A stretch of 64,000 nucleotides of DNA. Origin: Solenopsis invicta. Taxonomy: Eukaryota; Arthropoda; Insecta; Hymenoptera; Formicidae. The notes below the pieces were generated by a model. The model saw only the letters and a program-made list of their open reading frames with translations. It searched no databases and was not told the origin of the DNA. The translations under genes were made by a program, and so were the position numbers. The stretch is from the NCBI RefSeq assembly GCF_016802725.1, contig NC_052666.1:8901375-8965374 (forward strand). The letters are read 5' to 3'. Each line of letters begins with the position of its first letter. The first letter of the stretch is position 1. Shown here one piece after another: positions 22,846-33,929 of this stretch.

Positions 22846-22987
22846 TACCGGTGATTTGGAACCGACTGGTTGTTCCTTCCTGGTGTGGCTCCGTATTTAT
22901 ACCCTCCAGCCGCCCACGCAGTCGGAACCACGTGTTTACCCCACTTTTCGGCGTATACCTACGCGCACGTGCCCGCGCGATGCAGTG

Positions 22988-23095
22988 TGACGTCACGCGA
23001 CCGGGCGCAAGAGCGAGCGAGATGGAAGACGGAACCGACGTCACGTGGCCGCGCGTGCGAGTGAGCGAGACGGAGAGTACTGACGTCACGTGATC
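22988..23095. promoter_or_regulatory. Three CRE/E-box-like motifs in solo LTR D
   Basis: TGACGTCACGCG, CGACGTCACGTGG and TGACGTCACGTGATC occur within 110 bp. TGACGTCA is the CREB/ATF consensus and CACGTG the canonical E-box; two of the three combine both. All three are kept in the copy at 37386-39576. Function is inferred. Confidence 0.5.
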
Positions 23096-23639
23096 GGGTG
23101 TACGAGTAAAAGAGACGGAACGATACGTTATAATCCGGCGTGCGAGCGAGAAAGAGATATAACTTACCTTCGTAACGATGCTATCGTTACAATGTCAAGA
23201 GCTTTCCAAAACCCTACAAGAAAATTTATTTTTGTTAACTACTTTTCGAGTTGTGATGTTTGAAGGCTACAGTGCGCTGTAACTTTCAGACGTTATAATT
23301 TGGAAAGTACTTAATGACAATAAACTTTCTTGTAAGATTTTGAAAAGCTCTCGAAATCAACTACAAGAAAATGCAATGAAAGACATAATGTTAAAGTATC
23401 CCTAATTAAAGAGTATTAGTACTTCCCTAACATTCTGTATTTTTTATTATTCCTTTTCCTCCGCTTCATCATTTCTTGCTTTCTCGCTGTCTCGTAATGA
23501 TGGCAAGAAGTGAGAAGGCGTGGGAGGGTGGCAAGAACTAAAAATGGCGGATTATAAGAACACTCATTTTTAGTGCCCTATTAAGACAAATGTATGCTAG
23601 CGCTGTCAAAAATGTGAAAGAGAGAATTTGTGAAGCATT

Positions 23640-23930
23640 GACTATTTTTCTAGGCAATGACATATTTTTCATGAAAATTTCGAAATTTGGATTTTCCATC
23701 ACGATATCTCCGCTTGTAAGGCACAGAGAGGAAAAATAGAAACATTTTTATTGTACAATTTTTCCCAAGCTATTGTTTGAGATTACTCAAAACTTGATCG
23801 ATTCTGTCGTAACTGAGATTTAATGAGATCTGATAATCTCGTATGCATGGAAATTGCTGACTCGTGTAAGAGAGGCGCGCTTCCTCTTTGCTACGCATTC
23901 ACTTGGCGCGAGACGCAACCGCATCTTGAT
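23640..23930. repeat. Second copy of the 340-600 dispersed repeat
   Basis: Same order of blocks as 340-600 ('cacgatatctccgcttgtaag', 'gagattactcaaaacttgatcg', 'gatctgataatctcg'). The rest of 23192-24263 has no gene that I can recognise. Confidence 0.6.
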
Positions 23931-24263
23931 ATATTTGTAAAAACTTGTACTAACTGAAAACAGCTTTTATAAAAACAGCGAACACTAATGATTATTCTAA
24001 AATGTCTAAATAAACTATAACAAAGTAATTTTAACTGTTGCTCTGCAGAATTCAACGCGAATTACAGATATTATTATTCCACCAATGCTGTTCTTTCTCT
24101 ATAATTACATAAAAGGTTTATAATTATTTATTTTTCTTTTTTTGATACAATATAATTTTTTAGAAGTATGTTTTGTAAATAATAATCCCAGAAAATGTCA
24201 TTAAATTAATCGTCCGTGAAAGCAAACTAAGCATGCTTTGTTTGCTTTTGCTTAGAATTAATT

Positions 24264-25417
24264 TGTAACGACCTTACTTTCCGTGTATGAGCGGTGATTG
24301 GCCGAAGGATGAGGGAGAGGTTGCCAAGAGAATTAGACGCGTGATTATAGATGTTTATTTAAACAGTGGTTTATTTGAAAAAAAGCGAAAAAAATATATA
24401 CAATCGAAGCCACAAACGCAGGGACGGACGGAACGGATATGTTTATAGATTTGAACGCTTGGACGGACGAGATGAAAATGACGCGCAGACGGTCGAAATG
24501 GATAATCTATAATTAATTAATGCGCGGAACAGATAGCGGAAAATGCTTGGTAACGCTTGGACGGACGGAATGAAAAAAAGAATACGCGTGTACGGATAAG
24601 ACGGTAATATCGCGGCTATATACACAAATAGGTGATTCTGAGACAAATTTCTCCGAATTCGGAATCCCTGTTTACAAGCGAGCGAGCTGTTGTTTGCTTG
24701 GCTCACCAAGCGTCGTGGCCACGGCGACGTGCGCGCAAGCACGGCGGGAGCGTATTTGCGTGGTACAGCTGTACAAGGGGAGTTTTCCCATTTGCGGCGC
24801 GAAGCAGTTAACACCGAGATGTTGTTGCAACGGGTGGCAACTACTCACGCCAAGAGCTCTTGGTAGAGGCATGGAACTCTGTACTCCTGGTCGTGAGTGG
24901 TTGCCGGCGGATAGAAAACGGATGTCGCTTCTGTCGTTGATCAAGATCTCTTGATCGGAGCCAAGTTCTCTTGAACCTAGAAATCGGTATTAGGAATCGG
25001 AAGCTACTCTTCGAGAGCACTCGACAGAAGCCAAGTTTACTTCACTTCAGAATTGTAGCACAAGAGAGACTTCTGTACAGATCGGAGAGTTCGGAAAAAC
25101 AAAAGCGATTTTCCGAAAAACTGCGACGCTTATATACCCGCATCTCGAGAGGAAGGGATGGTCAGGAAACGATCGGTATATTGACAGAGATGGCATCCCC
25201 GCCACACGAGGTCGGCAGCAGCCGCCACTTCGATCGCGTTTATGGCGCGTGCGCGCGAAGAATTTCTCGACGCGCGGATGCGTTCTAGCGCCCTATACGT
25301 AAATGTTTAAAAAGTATTATTGGCGTAAGCGCTGATTCTTTGCTGTCCGGCGGGTGGTCGACCGGACAGCGCGGAACGGTGGACGGTCCGGGGGGAGCGG
25401 AAAGGCGATTCGTTACA
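24264..25417. mobile_element. Solo LTR C (1,154 bp), TSD AATT
   Basis: TGTAACGACCTTACTTTCC to GATTCGTTACA, flanked by exact AATT (24260-24263, 25418-25421). It is a divergent member of the LTR A/B family. It contains palindromes at 24848-24861 and 24939-24956. It lies about 300 bp upstream of the pickpocket exon, in what is probably an intron. Confidence 0.9.
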
Positions 25418-25721
25418 AATTCAAAGACATTTCTCTAGGATTAGTATGTGCAAAAGACAAATTAAGTTAGTTGAGGTTAATGTAATAGAAACACTGCAGT
25501 TATATAAAAGTTATGTTTTATTTTAGTTGCATATTATATTGATATAAATGTGATTATGTTAACTGTGATTTTCTATAAGTAGAAAATTACAATTAACATA
25601 AACGTTACATATAATGTACATGTTATATTGCTTGTTATCTTTTAATTTATTGCTTCAACATTGTTATTAAGATTGCATTTGCTGTGAAGTTTAACAAAAC
25701 TAATATTTATTGTGTTTTCAG

Positions 25722-26022
25722 GTGATTGTGTTTAATCCAACCGATTATCCAGACATGACTAGCGGTGGTGTTAGAGAGATTCTTGCGATGCCTCTCTCAG
25801 AAACGTTCGTTGACATAACTACAACGGCTTTTCTCAGTACCAAGATAATTGAAAATTATCCCAGGAATAAACGCAAGTGCATTTTCACGCATGAAGGGCG
25901 GACAATGTACAGCGGTATGATGTACACTTACAGTGACTGTATCGTCAATTGTAAAATTTATAACATACAGAAAGTTTGCGGATGCAGACCTTTCTTTTAT
26001 CCACGTCGCGGCAAGACAGAAT
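25722..26022 (+). CDS. ppk-like: DEG/ENaC sodium channel (pickpocket-like), one internal exon
   Basis: The exon encodes part of the extracellular domain of a pickpocket-family amiloride-sensitive channel. It begins after a pyrimidine-rich acceptor (ttttcag, 25715-25721) in phase 0 with VIVFNPTDYPD and ends at a donor, AAT|GTTAGT, at 26022/26023. Landmarks are IENYPRNKRKCIF, then YSDCIVNCKIYNIQKVCGC and PFFYPR: the conserved Cys ladder before the second transmembrane segment. These channels act in insect mechanosensation, water and pheromone sensing. No stop or shift is seen. No other exon of this gene was found in the window, so neighbouring exons must lie beyond the flanking transposons or outside it. 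This is the only likely host coding exon here. Confidence 0.85.
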
Positions 26023-26270
26023 GTTAGTGAAATACGTTAATAATTTTCCTAATTATTAATGTTTGTTTTTGACAAAGCTCCTACATTTAATGTACAGTAA
26101 AAAATTTTTTATGTATAATCTTGTAGAATTTAATATAATTACATAGCACTATACAGGATGATTCAGAACGACCTTAGTGTTCTTGTAAAAACATATTCCT
26201 CATTTAATTTTAAGGCGATTTTTTCTTTATAAAAATTTTATCTAAGTCTTACTTTTCGAATTATAAAGAA

Positions 26271-28020
26271 AAATAGTTCGCGAATCACGGAATGAGTATG
26301 TGTAGGCAGGGACGGGCAACTCACCGTCCGAAACGGGCAATTACGTACAGACGTACGCTGCGATTAGCTGCATGCTACACATAAAGATTTTTCTATACAC
26401 AAGCACTGTTCCACCCCTTCCCTCTTTATCTTTTCTGCTCTTTCTCTCTTTCTCTCTCTTGTCATTTATTCACTTGTGACATCTTATCTTGTAAAGATGT
26501 GATAGTTTCATAATACAGATGTAATTTGAAACAGACAAGATGATTTTCTTGATTACGGATAGGATTTAGATATCACATTTTTTTACACCATAAGATTGCG
26601 ATTACATAATAAATCCACACCAAAATAACCGATAAGCCAGTTTTTGTTTCATAAATTTTATTACATATCAACACTTCTACGCACTTAATTAATTTACAAA
26701 TGAATGGTTTATTAATTTAATTATATAAAATCACTATTGATTTATTTACTATTAATCATTACAAAATAATTAAACGGTAAAGATTAATAGTAACAAATCA
26801 ATAGTGATTAATATTAATAAATCATTTTTAAAGTTACCACTTTAGATTAAGTTATATACCTTAATGACAGCTTTTTTTTTGAAGGGCCCTTGAAAAAAAC
26901 CGTTTAGGTTCTTGAAGTTAGTCCTAAAAAGGGCTGACTAGTTTCTTGTAATAGTCTAGAAAAAGACCGATTTAAGTCCATTGATTCCGCCTGGTCTTTC
27001 TGCGCTTCTTGCTCTTATGCTTCTTGCTCCTATGGCGGAGTTTTTCTTATCGTGGAAGTAGTGTTGACTCTGCCGTACTCCGGATTGGTGGCAGAGTCAA
27101 TGGTATCAGGAATCAGTGATTTTCGGGGCTCGACCTTGCGCCGGAGTCGCAAGCGTCTCAACATCTGGGGTGCCGTCTGTGCTTCGGCGTCCTTCGCCGA
27201 CCGAAAGAGGCTCTACATCGACGGTGCACAAAAGTTCTCGACACTAAGAAAGCAGATCCGATGCTTTACCGTAGCGGAGTTCGGGACTCTGTTCGATGAT
27301 CGTCGCTAAGTTGCACCGGCCAACAGGGGTTCCTGGTGTGGTACTTCTTTAGAGGTTTCGGTACCCCGAGGTACTCACCGTATGTTGGTAAGCGAAGACA
27401 TATTTTGCACTCCTTGCCGGCCTCCTTATATTTGCCCTGCGACCGCACTTGCTCATTGAGCGCAAAATTTGTTATTGGCACCGTGGCGCCAATCTGGCGT
27501 GCGCAAATGCGTGTTATGGCGATTAGACGAGTGCGTTGTTAGGAACGTACCTGTCTGTGTGGGCGCTACACCGTTCATTCGTAAATCAATCAAGTGCGTG
27601 AGTATTGATACGTAATGAAATTTGTGAAACAAAAACTAGCTTATTTGATTATTTTGGTATGGAGATATCGTGTAATCTCAATCCTACGGTATAAAAAAAT
27701 GTGATATCTAAATTCTATCCATGATCAAGAAATTCATTGTGTCTGTTTCAAATTATGTCTGTATTATAAAGGCGTCAAATCTTTATTAGGTAAGACGTAG
27801 TCTTACCTGATAAGTGAACGAGTAATGTGTGAGAAAGAGAAAGAGAGAGAGGGCGGATAAAGAGGAGAGGGGAGAAACAACATACTATATGTGTATAGAA
27901 AAACATTTATACGTAGCATGATCGCGGTGTTCGCCTGTACGTAATTGCCCGTTTCGGACAATTGAGTTACACCACCGCTGCCTATCCTCACGTATTCGGT
28001 CCGCGATTTGCAAACTATTA
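26271..28020. mobile_element. Foldback-type element with ~425-bp inverted repeats
   Basis: Arms at 26271-26690 and 27597-28020 are reverse complements with about 75-80% similarity by eye (shared blocks: 'caattacgtacagacgtacg' with its counterpart 'cgcctgtacgtaattg', 'aatttgaaacagac', 'ggataggatttagatatcac'). The 900-bp interior is half AT-rich, half GC-rich (26990-27590). An 85-codon frame at 27052-27309 matches nothing I know. No clear target duplication was found. Confidence 0.6.
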
Positions 28021-28033
28021 TATACATTTATAC

Positions 28034-28261
28034 TAGAGACAGTTAATGTATAAGTCGGAAAACTGGATAGAAACAATAACAATCAAAATAACTTTCTGAC
28101 ATTTATTTCCCTTTTTGACGTATTTACCTTGTACATTCAGACACTTATCCCATCTCTTTACAATTCTTTGAAAGCCGGCGGCATAGAAGTCTTGGTTGCT
28201 GTCGCAGTCAACATATAACTTCTTGGATTACGGCACCATCAATTTTAAAATGATGGCCACC
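28034..28261 (-). pseudogene. Mariner transposase C-terminal relic
   Basis: On the minus strand, about 28240-28095 reads DFYAAGFQRIVKRWDKCLNVQGKYVKKG, the conserved tail of mariner transposases. It is cut by the Gypsy insertion at 28262; the other flank resumes at 33302. No catalytic residues remain in this piece. Confidence 0.6.
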
Positions 28262-28483
28262 TGTAAGAAAATGAACGCACGTTTACTTTTAATGAAAGGT
28301 TAGCTATTTATTTCTTTTCTGTAGCGGACAAGAATCTCTGTCTCTCGTGTGTCACTCGACGACTCTCATCACTGCTCCTTCATTCGTTCGCGCAGCCAAG
28401 CAGCGGCATCCCCTCCAAGCGTCCTTGGGACTGACGCCCGAAGGTGACACGCTGTTCCAAGGGTCGTGGGGCGTTTCCTTACA
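28262..28483 (-). repeat. 3' LTR of Gypsy element 2
   Basis: The 222-bp LTR pairs with 33078-33297. Coding-strand termini are TGTAAGG and CTTACA. The segment 28484-28934 between it and the integrase stop is noncoding and repeats Thr-tract-like 'tagctcgt' and 'tgttgcaccc' units. Confidence 0.9.
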
Positions 28484-28934
28484 TTTCGGCCTTTCCTGCT
28501 CCCAGTGTCTGTCCTCAGACATGAATTGCGCGGTTTCTTCAATTTCAGTCGAATGACCTTAACCGGTTTCGTCTTGGTTGAGCCGAATAAGTGTTGTCAC
28601 GCTCGTCGGTGTTGACGTCTAGTAGCCAACCTTGGGTACCGTCGTGTTGCCCGAGGTTAGCTCGTCCTTTACTAGCTCAGGTGGACGCCGTCGCGCCCGC
28701 CGGAGTTAGGTCGTCTTAACTAATTCAAACAGATGTTGTTGCACCCGTTGAAATTAGTCCGTTTATAACTGATTCGCACACGGTCGAGCACACGGTCTGG
28801 CCAAAATCAGTTCGTGTTATCTGATCTAGCAGAGTACCGTTGTATCCCACTAAGACCAGATCGTAGTAACTGGTTTAGATAAGCACCGTACTGTGCTCTG
28901 ATACCAGTTCGTGAAGTGAATCGCTGTTTGCTCA

Positions 28935-30455
28935 CTATTCGCCTTGGATCGTGATCCACGGCTTCATTCGATCGGCAGCAACTACCGTTCTGCCTCGTCT
29001 ATATCCTTCCCGCAAATCCTCTACTTCGTAGCGGTCGTTGACGAGTACCTTTCGGACGCGGAATGGTCCCTTGAATTTCGGATGCAGCTTTCCACTACTA
29101 CTGGTTGCCGGTTCGCTGGTAATTTGTACCATTACCAAGTTGCCATTTTCGTATGTAGTTGCGTCTCGGCGTGTCTTATCGTAGCGTTCTTTCTGCGCCT
29201 GTTGTTCTTTGTTGACATGAGCTTCAATGTCAGCACGTATCTCATCTAAATCTAGGCGATGTAAAACGTCCTGCACTTGTGACAACAACAGTCCCTCTGT
29301 TGCGCACTTCGTTTCACACCCGATGAGTGCTTTCATCGGGGTTGTATTAATGCCTTTGTTGTGAGCCGTGTTTAGTGCACTCTGTACCTGCTTGGCAGCT
29401 GAGTCCCATTTTCGTGGATCCCATCCAACTGTTGTGGTAGCCAGGGCCTGTACAATTGTTTTATTGTATCGTTCGCATTGTCCATTAGCACGCGGTGTTG
29501 CTACCGCGTTTAATACATGCTTAACTCCGTAACTTTTACAAAATGTGCTAAACGTTTGAGATGTGAAAGCCGTCCCTCGATTACTAATGATTCTTGTGGA
29601 AACCCCATACAGATAAATAAGGCTCGTTAGAACTTTGGTTACGTAGCTTGTCTTTTGACTTTTTACAGGTTCTATGATGACGAATCTAGTGAAAGCGTCG
29701 ACTATTACCAAGAGAAATTTATTGTGTTTGCGGCTCGTCTTAAAGGGACCGACGTGATCGATGTGTAGGGTGTGAAATTGCGTCGGTATTTTCTTGATTA
29801 TGTTTAGCTTGCATTGCTTCTTTCCGGGCGTGTGCTTATAATAAGCACAGCTTAAGCAGGCCCGTACATATTTTGTCACGAAGCATCTCATGTGCGAGAA
29901 CCAGTAGTTACGCTTGATCTTTTCCAACGTTTTTTCAATCCCAAGGTGTCCAGCGTCGTCGTGACACAATTTACAAATTTGTAGACGGGCGTCTCGTGGT
30001 ACTACCCAGGCAGAAGTTTTATCGTCAAGTCTTCTGTAAACCTTATCGTCTCTAATTACGTATTCGTCAAAATAATGCTTCCTCTCGTGTGAGGGCCTTC
30101 CCTTCAGGAGGATTTCCCGAATTCGTGACAGTTGATCGTCCTGTAATTGTGCTGCCAATACCCAGTCTCCCTCCGTTACGTTTACCTGTGCTATCTCCAG
30201 CGAGAGCAGCACGGGGTTTCGGCTAAGCGCGTCTGCGTGTGTCATCTTAGTTCCAGCTCGATATTCGACCTCGAATGTATATTCTTGTACCTCGAGCCAC
30301 CAACGCCCAACTCGAGGTAGTAGATCCCGTTTAGCAAATGTCGTTCTTAACGCGTTGCAGTCTGTTACCACCTTGAAGGTTATACCCAGTAGGTATACTC
30401 GAAAGTACCTTATGGCTAAAACGCCATTGTTTCCAACTCGTAGGAGTGGTAGCAT
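28935..30455 (-). pseudogene. Gypsy 2 RNase H end and integrase (506 aa open, catalytic Asp changed)
   Basis: The open frame starts in RNase H (VVTDCNALRTTF, THADALSRNP) and runs through integrase. The HHCC zinc finger is complete (HDDAGHLGIEKT ... CLSCAYYK). In the DDE core the first Asp is present (LHIDHVGPF) and the Glu is present (NGQCERYNK). The second Asp is Asn (ISNRGTAF where the family has SDRG or SDNG), which should abolish strand transfer. The C-terminus has the GPF-type module (HPKFKGPFRVRKVL). It is separated from upstream RT by a one-base shift near 30425. Confidence 0.9.
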
Positions 30456-31600
30456 CGTTGATCGGCGGTGGTTTGCTTGCTGAAATAGGCCACCGCTGCC
30501 ATCTTACCATTGACTTGCTGCAACAGAAGCGCTCCCACACCTATTGCGCTCGCGTCCGTGTACAATTCAGTGGGTCTGTTAGGATTGAATATCGTCAATA
30601 CTGGTCGAGTAGCCAGTTTGTCCTTGATTATGTTAAACGCCTGTTCTTGTGGATCCTTCCACTCCCAGGGTACGTTCTTCTTAGTGAGTCTCGTCAAAGG
30701 TTCCAGTAGTGTTGCAAAATTTTTGATAAATCTCCTGAAGTAACTGGCTAGTCCCAGGAACTGGCGAACTTGTTTTACAGACTGGGGTGCTGCCATGTGT
30801 ATCAGTGCCTCTACCTTGCGCCGACCAGGTTGGACCCCTTGTTCACTAATCTCTCGACCTAAATATTCAATTGAGTCTGCAAAGAAAGAACATTTATTTA
30901 ATCTGAGTGTCAAGTGATGCTTGCGGAATGCGTTTAACACTTGTCGTAGGCGTCAAACCTTCCTCCACGGTTTTGGATGGTATAATCACGTCATCCAAAT
31001 ATGGAAACGCTATCGAATTTTTCAGGTCGCCTAACACCCTGTCCATCAGTCGTTGGAATACTGCGGGTGCGTTTGTCAGGCCAAATGGCATGCGTAGAAA
31101 TTCGTAGTGACCTTGAGGCGTCACGAAAGCTGTTTTCTTGATCGAGTCCTCTGCCATCGGCACTTGATAATATCCGGACGCTAGATCCAATCCTGTGAGG
31201 TATCAACAGCCTCCCAATTTATCGATCTGTTCTTCGATCAATGGCATAGGGTACTTATCCTTTATCGTGATTGCGTTGAGTTTCCTGTAATCTATACACA
31301 TGCGGTATTCGTTGTTCTTTTTCTTCACTAGCAATATCGGGCTGGCGTATGGTGAGTTTGAATCGCGTATCACGTTATTAATTTTGAGGTCGTGGGTAAT
31401 GCCCTGTACTATCTGTTTTTCGCTTTCGGGTAGACGGTATGGGCGATATACGATCGGCGCATCTGATAGGCAACGAATGCTTAACGATGCCGCGTCTGTC
31501 TTGCCTAGATCGGCCAGCGAGAATGAGATGCAGTCCCTAAATTCGTGTAATAAACCTATGCACTGTCGTCTCGTCTCCCCGCTTATTTTTTACCCGTAGC
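30416..31600 (-). pseudogene. Gypsy 2 reverse transcriptase and RNase H, frameshifted
   Basis: Reading minus: ASPILLVKKKNNEYRMCIDYRKLN (31360-31270), a stop near 31205, then GLDLASGYYQVPM, LRMPFGLTNAPAVFQR and the polymerase motif FPYLDDVII (31190-30970). A one-base shift near 30955 leads to LNKCSFFADSIEYLG, then the RNase H start LYTDASAIGVGALLLQQ. A second shift near 30425 returns to the original frame. So RT has its catalytic YLDD, but the gene carries at least one stop and two shifts. Confidence 0.88.
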
Positions 31601-31637
31601 GATGTAATCGTAGTATCTTTGGTTACGTGAGAAAGAT

Positions 31638-33005
31638 TTACGTCGACGATGCGTTTAGCGTTGTCTTCCTTCGCCCGTACGTCAGTTGCCTGAACGTTAA
31701 CGTATTTCCTTTCTTAATCATTACGATATGTTCTTGTTCGAGAAAATCGCGACCAATAATGACATCACGAATGAGGTAATTGTCAGGTACCACGATGGCG
31801 TCGACGCGTGCCGTCGCATTCATAATTCTGATGTCGCATAGTGCCGACCTATTGCTCCTAGTCGTTTGTCCCGCAAAACCTCTCAATACGCGACTCGACG
31901 TCGTCGACACCGCCATATCGTATTTATTTACGATAGATTCTCGCAGCAGTGTGCTACTGCTACCCGTGTCTATTAAACCCCGGAGTTTACGCCCGTTAAT
32001 GAATATCGGCCGCTCGTATGAATTCGGTGTATCGTGCGTTTCGTTGACAACGTTCACGTCTTTCTTTACGATACACTGGTCGGCGGTGTGTCCCAATCGA
32101 TTGCATTTCCCGCACTCCACGCGCGGCTTCCTGCATTTCTTCGCGATATGTCCGGGTTTCCCGCAATTGAAGCATTCGACACGTGGTTTTTCGTCCGCCC
32201 GTTTATCGTCCGTAGTAGTGTCGCTAAGCGATGTCTTTGTTTCGTTTTTTGTCGCGTGTGTCTTATTTTTGAACGCGGACTTCGAACCTCCGTCTTGCCG
32301 GTTGTTTTTTTCGGCAGCTTTATGTCTTTCGTCCCTTGCCGGTAGGTTACCGAGCGTCGTCATATATACGTACAATTTGTTTGCGTCACGGTGTTGTGCG
32401 GATCGTACTGTTCTTGCAACGTTTTCATCCGTAATCCCGCCTATCACCGCATCTATGACATATTTATCGGGTATGTCTATTTCTAATTTACGCATTTTGT
32501 TAAGCTTATGGAAACAATAGTCTCCGAGCGCCTGGCCGGGAGCGCTCTCATAATTTGCTGCTTCCTTAAAAAGTTTACTAAAGGGAGCGGACTTACGAAA
32601 TTGTTTCATCAACGTTTTTTTGGCTTCTTTCCACGTGATGGCAAGCCGTGGCCTTGTATCGTACCATAACCTTGCGTGTCCTTTCAAACGCCCCGGTATT
32701 AGGCGCATAATCGAGTGGTCGTCCCAATCGTATTGTTCGGCAAGATCGTCTACGTACTCAATCTATTTTTCAATGACTAAGTCGTCCGTTGAGGGATCGA
32801 AGATCGGAATCATTAACTCATCTCCTCGGTGTATGCATGAGCCCCTCGAATGCGATCGTCGATGTCGGCCGCCCGCCTCGTGTCTTGATTTCTCTCGACG
32901 GACGTCTCTTCTTTGCCTCTCCTCGTTCGACGACGAAGAGTCATGGCGTCTCTTCTGATTCGAACCACTTCGATCGGACTCGTAACGAGACTTATGGCGT
33001 CCCAT
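31638..33005 (-). pseudogene. Gypsy 2 gag and protease
   Basis: Starts MGRHKSRYESDRSG with an Arg/Ser-rich leader (33005-32766), a stop at 32763-32765, then the capsid-like region (RLIPGRLKGHARLWYD ... WKEAKKTLMKQF). Two CCHC knuckles follow (CFNCGKPGHIAKKC and CGKCNRLGHTADQC). Protease follows in the same frame (LRGLIDTGSSSTLL, active site DTGS, then VIIGRDFL). Near 31700 the frame is lost and the region to the RT is shifted at least twice. It supplies capsid, nucleocapsid and polyprotein-cleaving protease when intact. Confidence 0.88.
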
Positions 33006-33077
33006 AATTGCTTGTCACTGTATCGTCGTAATCAAACCGGTCCTTAAGCACGTGTGTCGTTAATCCCACTTCTGATA

Positions 33078-33297
33078 TGTAAGAAAATGAACGCACGTTT
33101 ACTTTTAATGAAAGGTTAGCTATTTATTTCTTTTCTGTAGCGGACAAGAATCTCTGTCTCTCGTGTGTCACGACTCGAGGCATCACTGCTCCTTCATCTG
33201 TTCGTGCAGCCAAGCAGCGGCATCCTCTCCAAGCGTCCTTGGGACTGACGCCCGAAGGTGACGCGCTGTTCCAAGGATCGTGGGGCGTTTCCTTACA
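33078..33297 (-). repeat. 5' LTR of Gypsy element 2
   Basis: The 220-bp LTR pairs with 28262-28483. On the coding strand it ends CTTACA and is followed by TATCAGAAGTGGGATTAACG, the probable primer-binding region. Confidence 0.9.
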
Positions 33298-33298
33298 C

Positions 33299-33379
33299 AC
33301 CCAAATGCTTTTTTAAGGTTTCAAACAGATGAAAATCCAGTTATTTTCATCTGTTTGAGCTCCTAAAAAAGCATTTGGG
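33299..33379. repeat. Hairpin of about 36-bp arms
   Basis: 'cccaaatgcttttt' with 'tttcaaacagatgaaaa' is mirrored after a 7-bp centre by 'ttttcatctgtttgagctc' and 'aaaaaagcatttggg'. Two or three mismatches. It abuts the right end of Gypsy element 2 and lies within the mariner relic zone. CA/GT-rich tracts follow at 33408-33445. Confidence 0.75.
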
Positions 33380-33590
33380 CGGCCGTTATTTTGAAACTGA
33401 TAACATCGTGCGTGCGTGTGCGTGTGTGTGCGTGTATGAGTACGTGCGCGCGTGTAAGCAGGCGTACAAATGTGAATCACATGAGGGACAGGAACTCCGT
33501 GGTTCATAAATTCCACTGTAATTAACGACTCTGGTGCGTGCATGCAAGACCGGGGGTGTGTGTAACCAACTAAGGCAAGTGTAGAAAAGT

Positions 33591-33840
33591 TTATACAATC
33601 AATTGTTCAAAATGTACATCGTCAACTGTTTGACAACAGGCTATCGGATAATAAAAAGATGAAACGGCATTTTGAATATAATCATGAGGGATAAAAGCAG
33701 CTTCTTGAAGAATTTGATTTCGTAATTCATTCAGATTTTGTAGTTCTATTTTGTAAACTCTTTCTTTATAGTAACTCCACAGAAAGTAATCGAGAGGTGT
33801 TAGGTCAAGCAATCTAGAAGGCCATTCAATAGCTCTTCTC
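33591..33840 (-). pseudogene. Mariner/IS630-type transposase C-terminal relic
   Basis: Minus-strand reading gives IEWPSRLLDLTPLDYFLWSYYKERVYK, the third-Asp region of a Tc1/mariner catalytic core with the usual Ser-Pro-Asp changed to Leu-Leu-Asp. Then come NLNELRNQI and a tail. No first or second catalytic Asp is seen nearby. It is a different lineage from the intact mariner at 8124-9440. Confidence 0.65.
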
Positions 33841-33929
33841 TTATCTATCTATCTATCGGTCAAGAAACATTGTGTTAAAAAGAAACTTTTCGGAAGTGTT
33901 TGCATCAGATTTAGACGAGCCTTTAATAC

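Larger units (their letters stand above)
21943..23191. mobile_element. Solo LTR D (1,249 bp), TSD ATGT
   Basis: TGTAACGGTGCGACTTTTC to GCTATCGTTACA, flanked by exact ATGT (21939-21942, 23192-23195). A close copy is at 37386-39576. The second half has a minisatellite of hairpin units (22552-22845), followed by a TATTTATA-containing stretch (about 22893) and three ACGTCACG motifs (22988-23095). No internal retroelement sequence adjoins it. The flank 21670-21938 shows only AT-rich DNA of unknown origin. Confidence 0.92.
28262..33297 (-). mobile_element. Gypsy element 2 (5,036 bp), short LTRs, TSD CACC
   Basis: LTRs of 222 bp (28262-28483) and 220 bp (33078-33297) start TGTAAGAAAATG and end TTTCCTTACA on the plus strand. 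The element is flanked by exact CACC (28258-28261, 33298-33301). Coding order on the minus strand is gag, protease, RT, RNase H, integrase. The LTRs differ at roughly nine positions in 220, and gag-pol has several stops and shifts, so this is an older, dead copy. Adjacent to the 5' LTR on the coding strand is ATCAGAAGTGGGATT, shared with Gypsy element 3. Confidence 0.93.

Noticed and set aside
22683..23093. Plus- and minus-strand frames of about 130 codons in solo LTR D
   Set aside because: Translations of the hairpin minisatellite; unit count changes between LTR D and E without regard to frame.
26990..27590. Possible gene at 27052-27309
   Set aside because: 85 codons, no recognised motif, no splice context, inside a foldback element.
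31780..32520. 246-codon plus-strand frame
   Set aside because: Antisense shadow of Gypsy 2 gag-protease.
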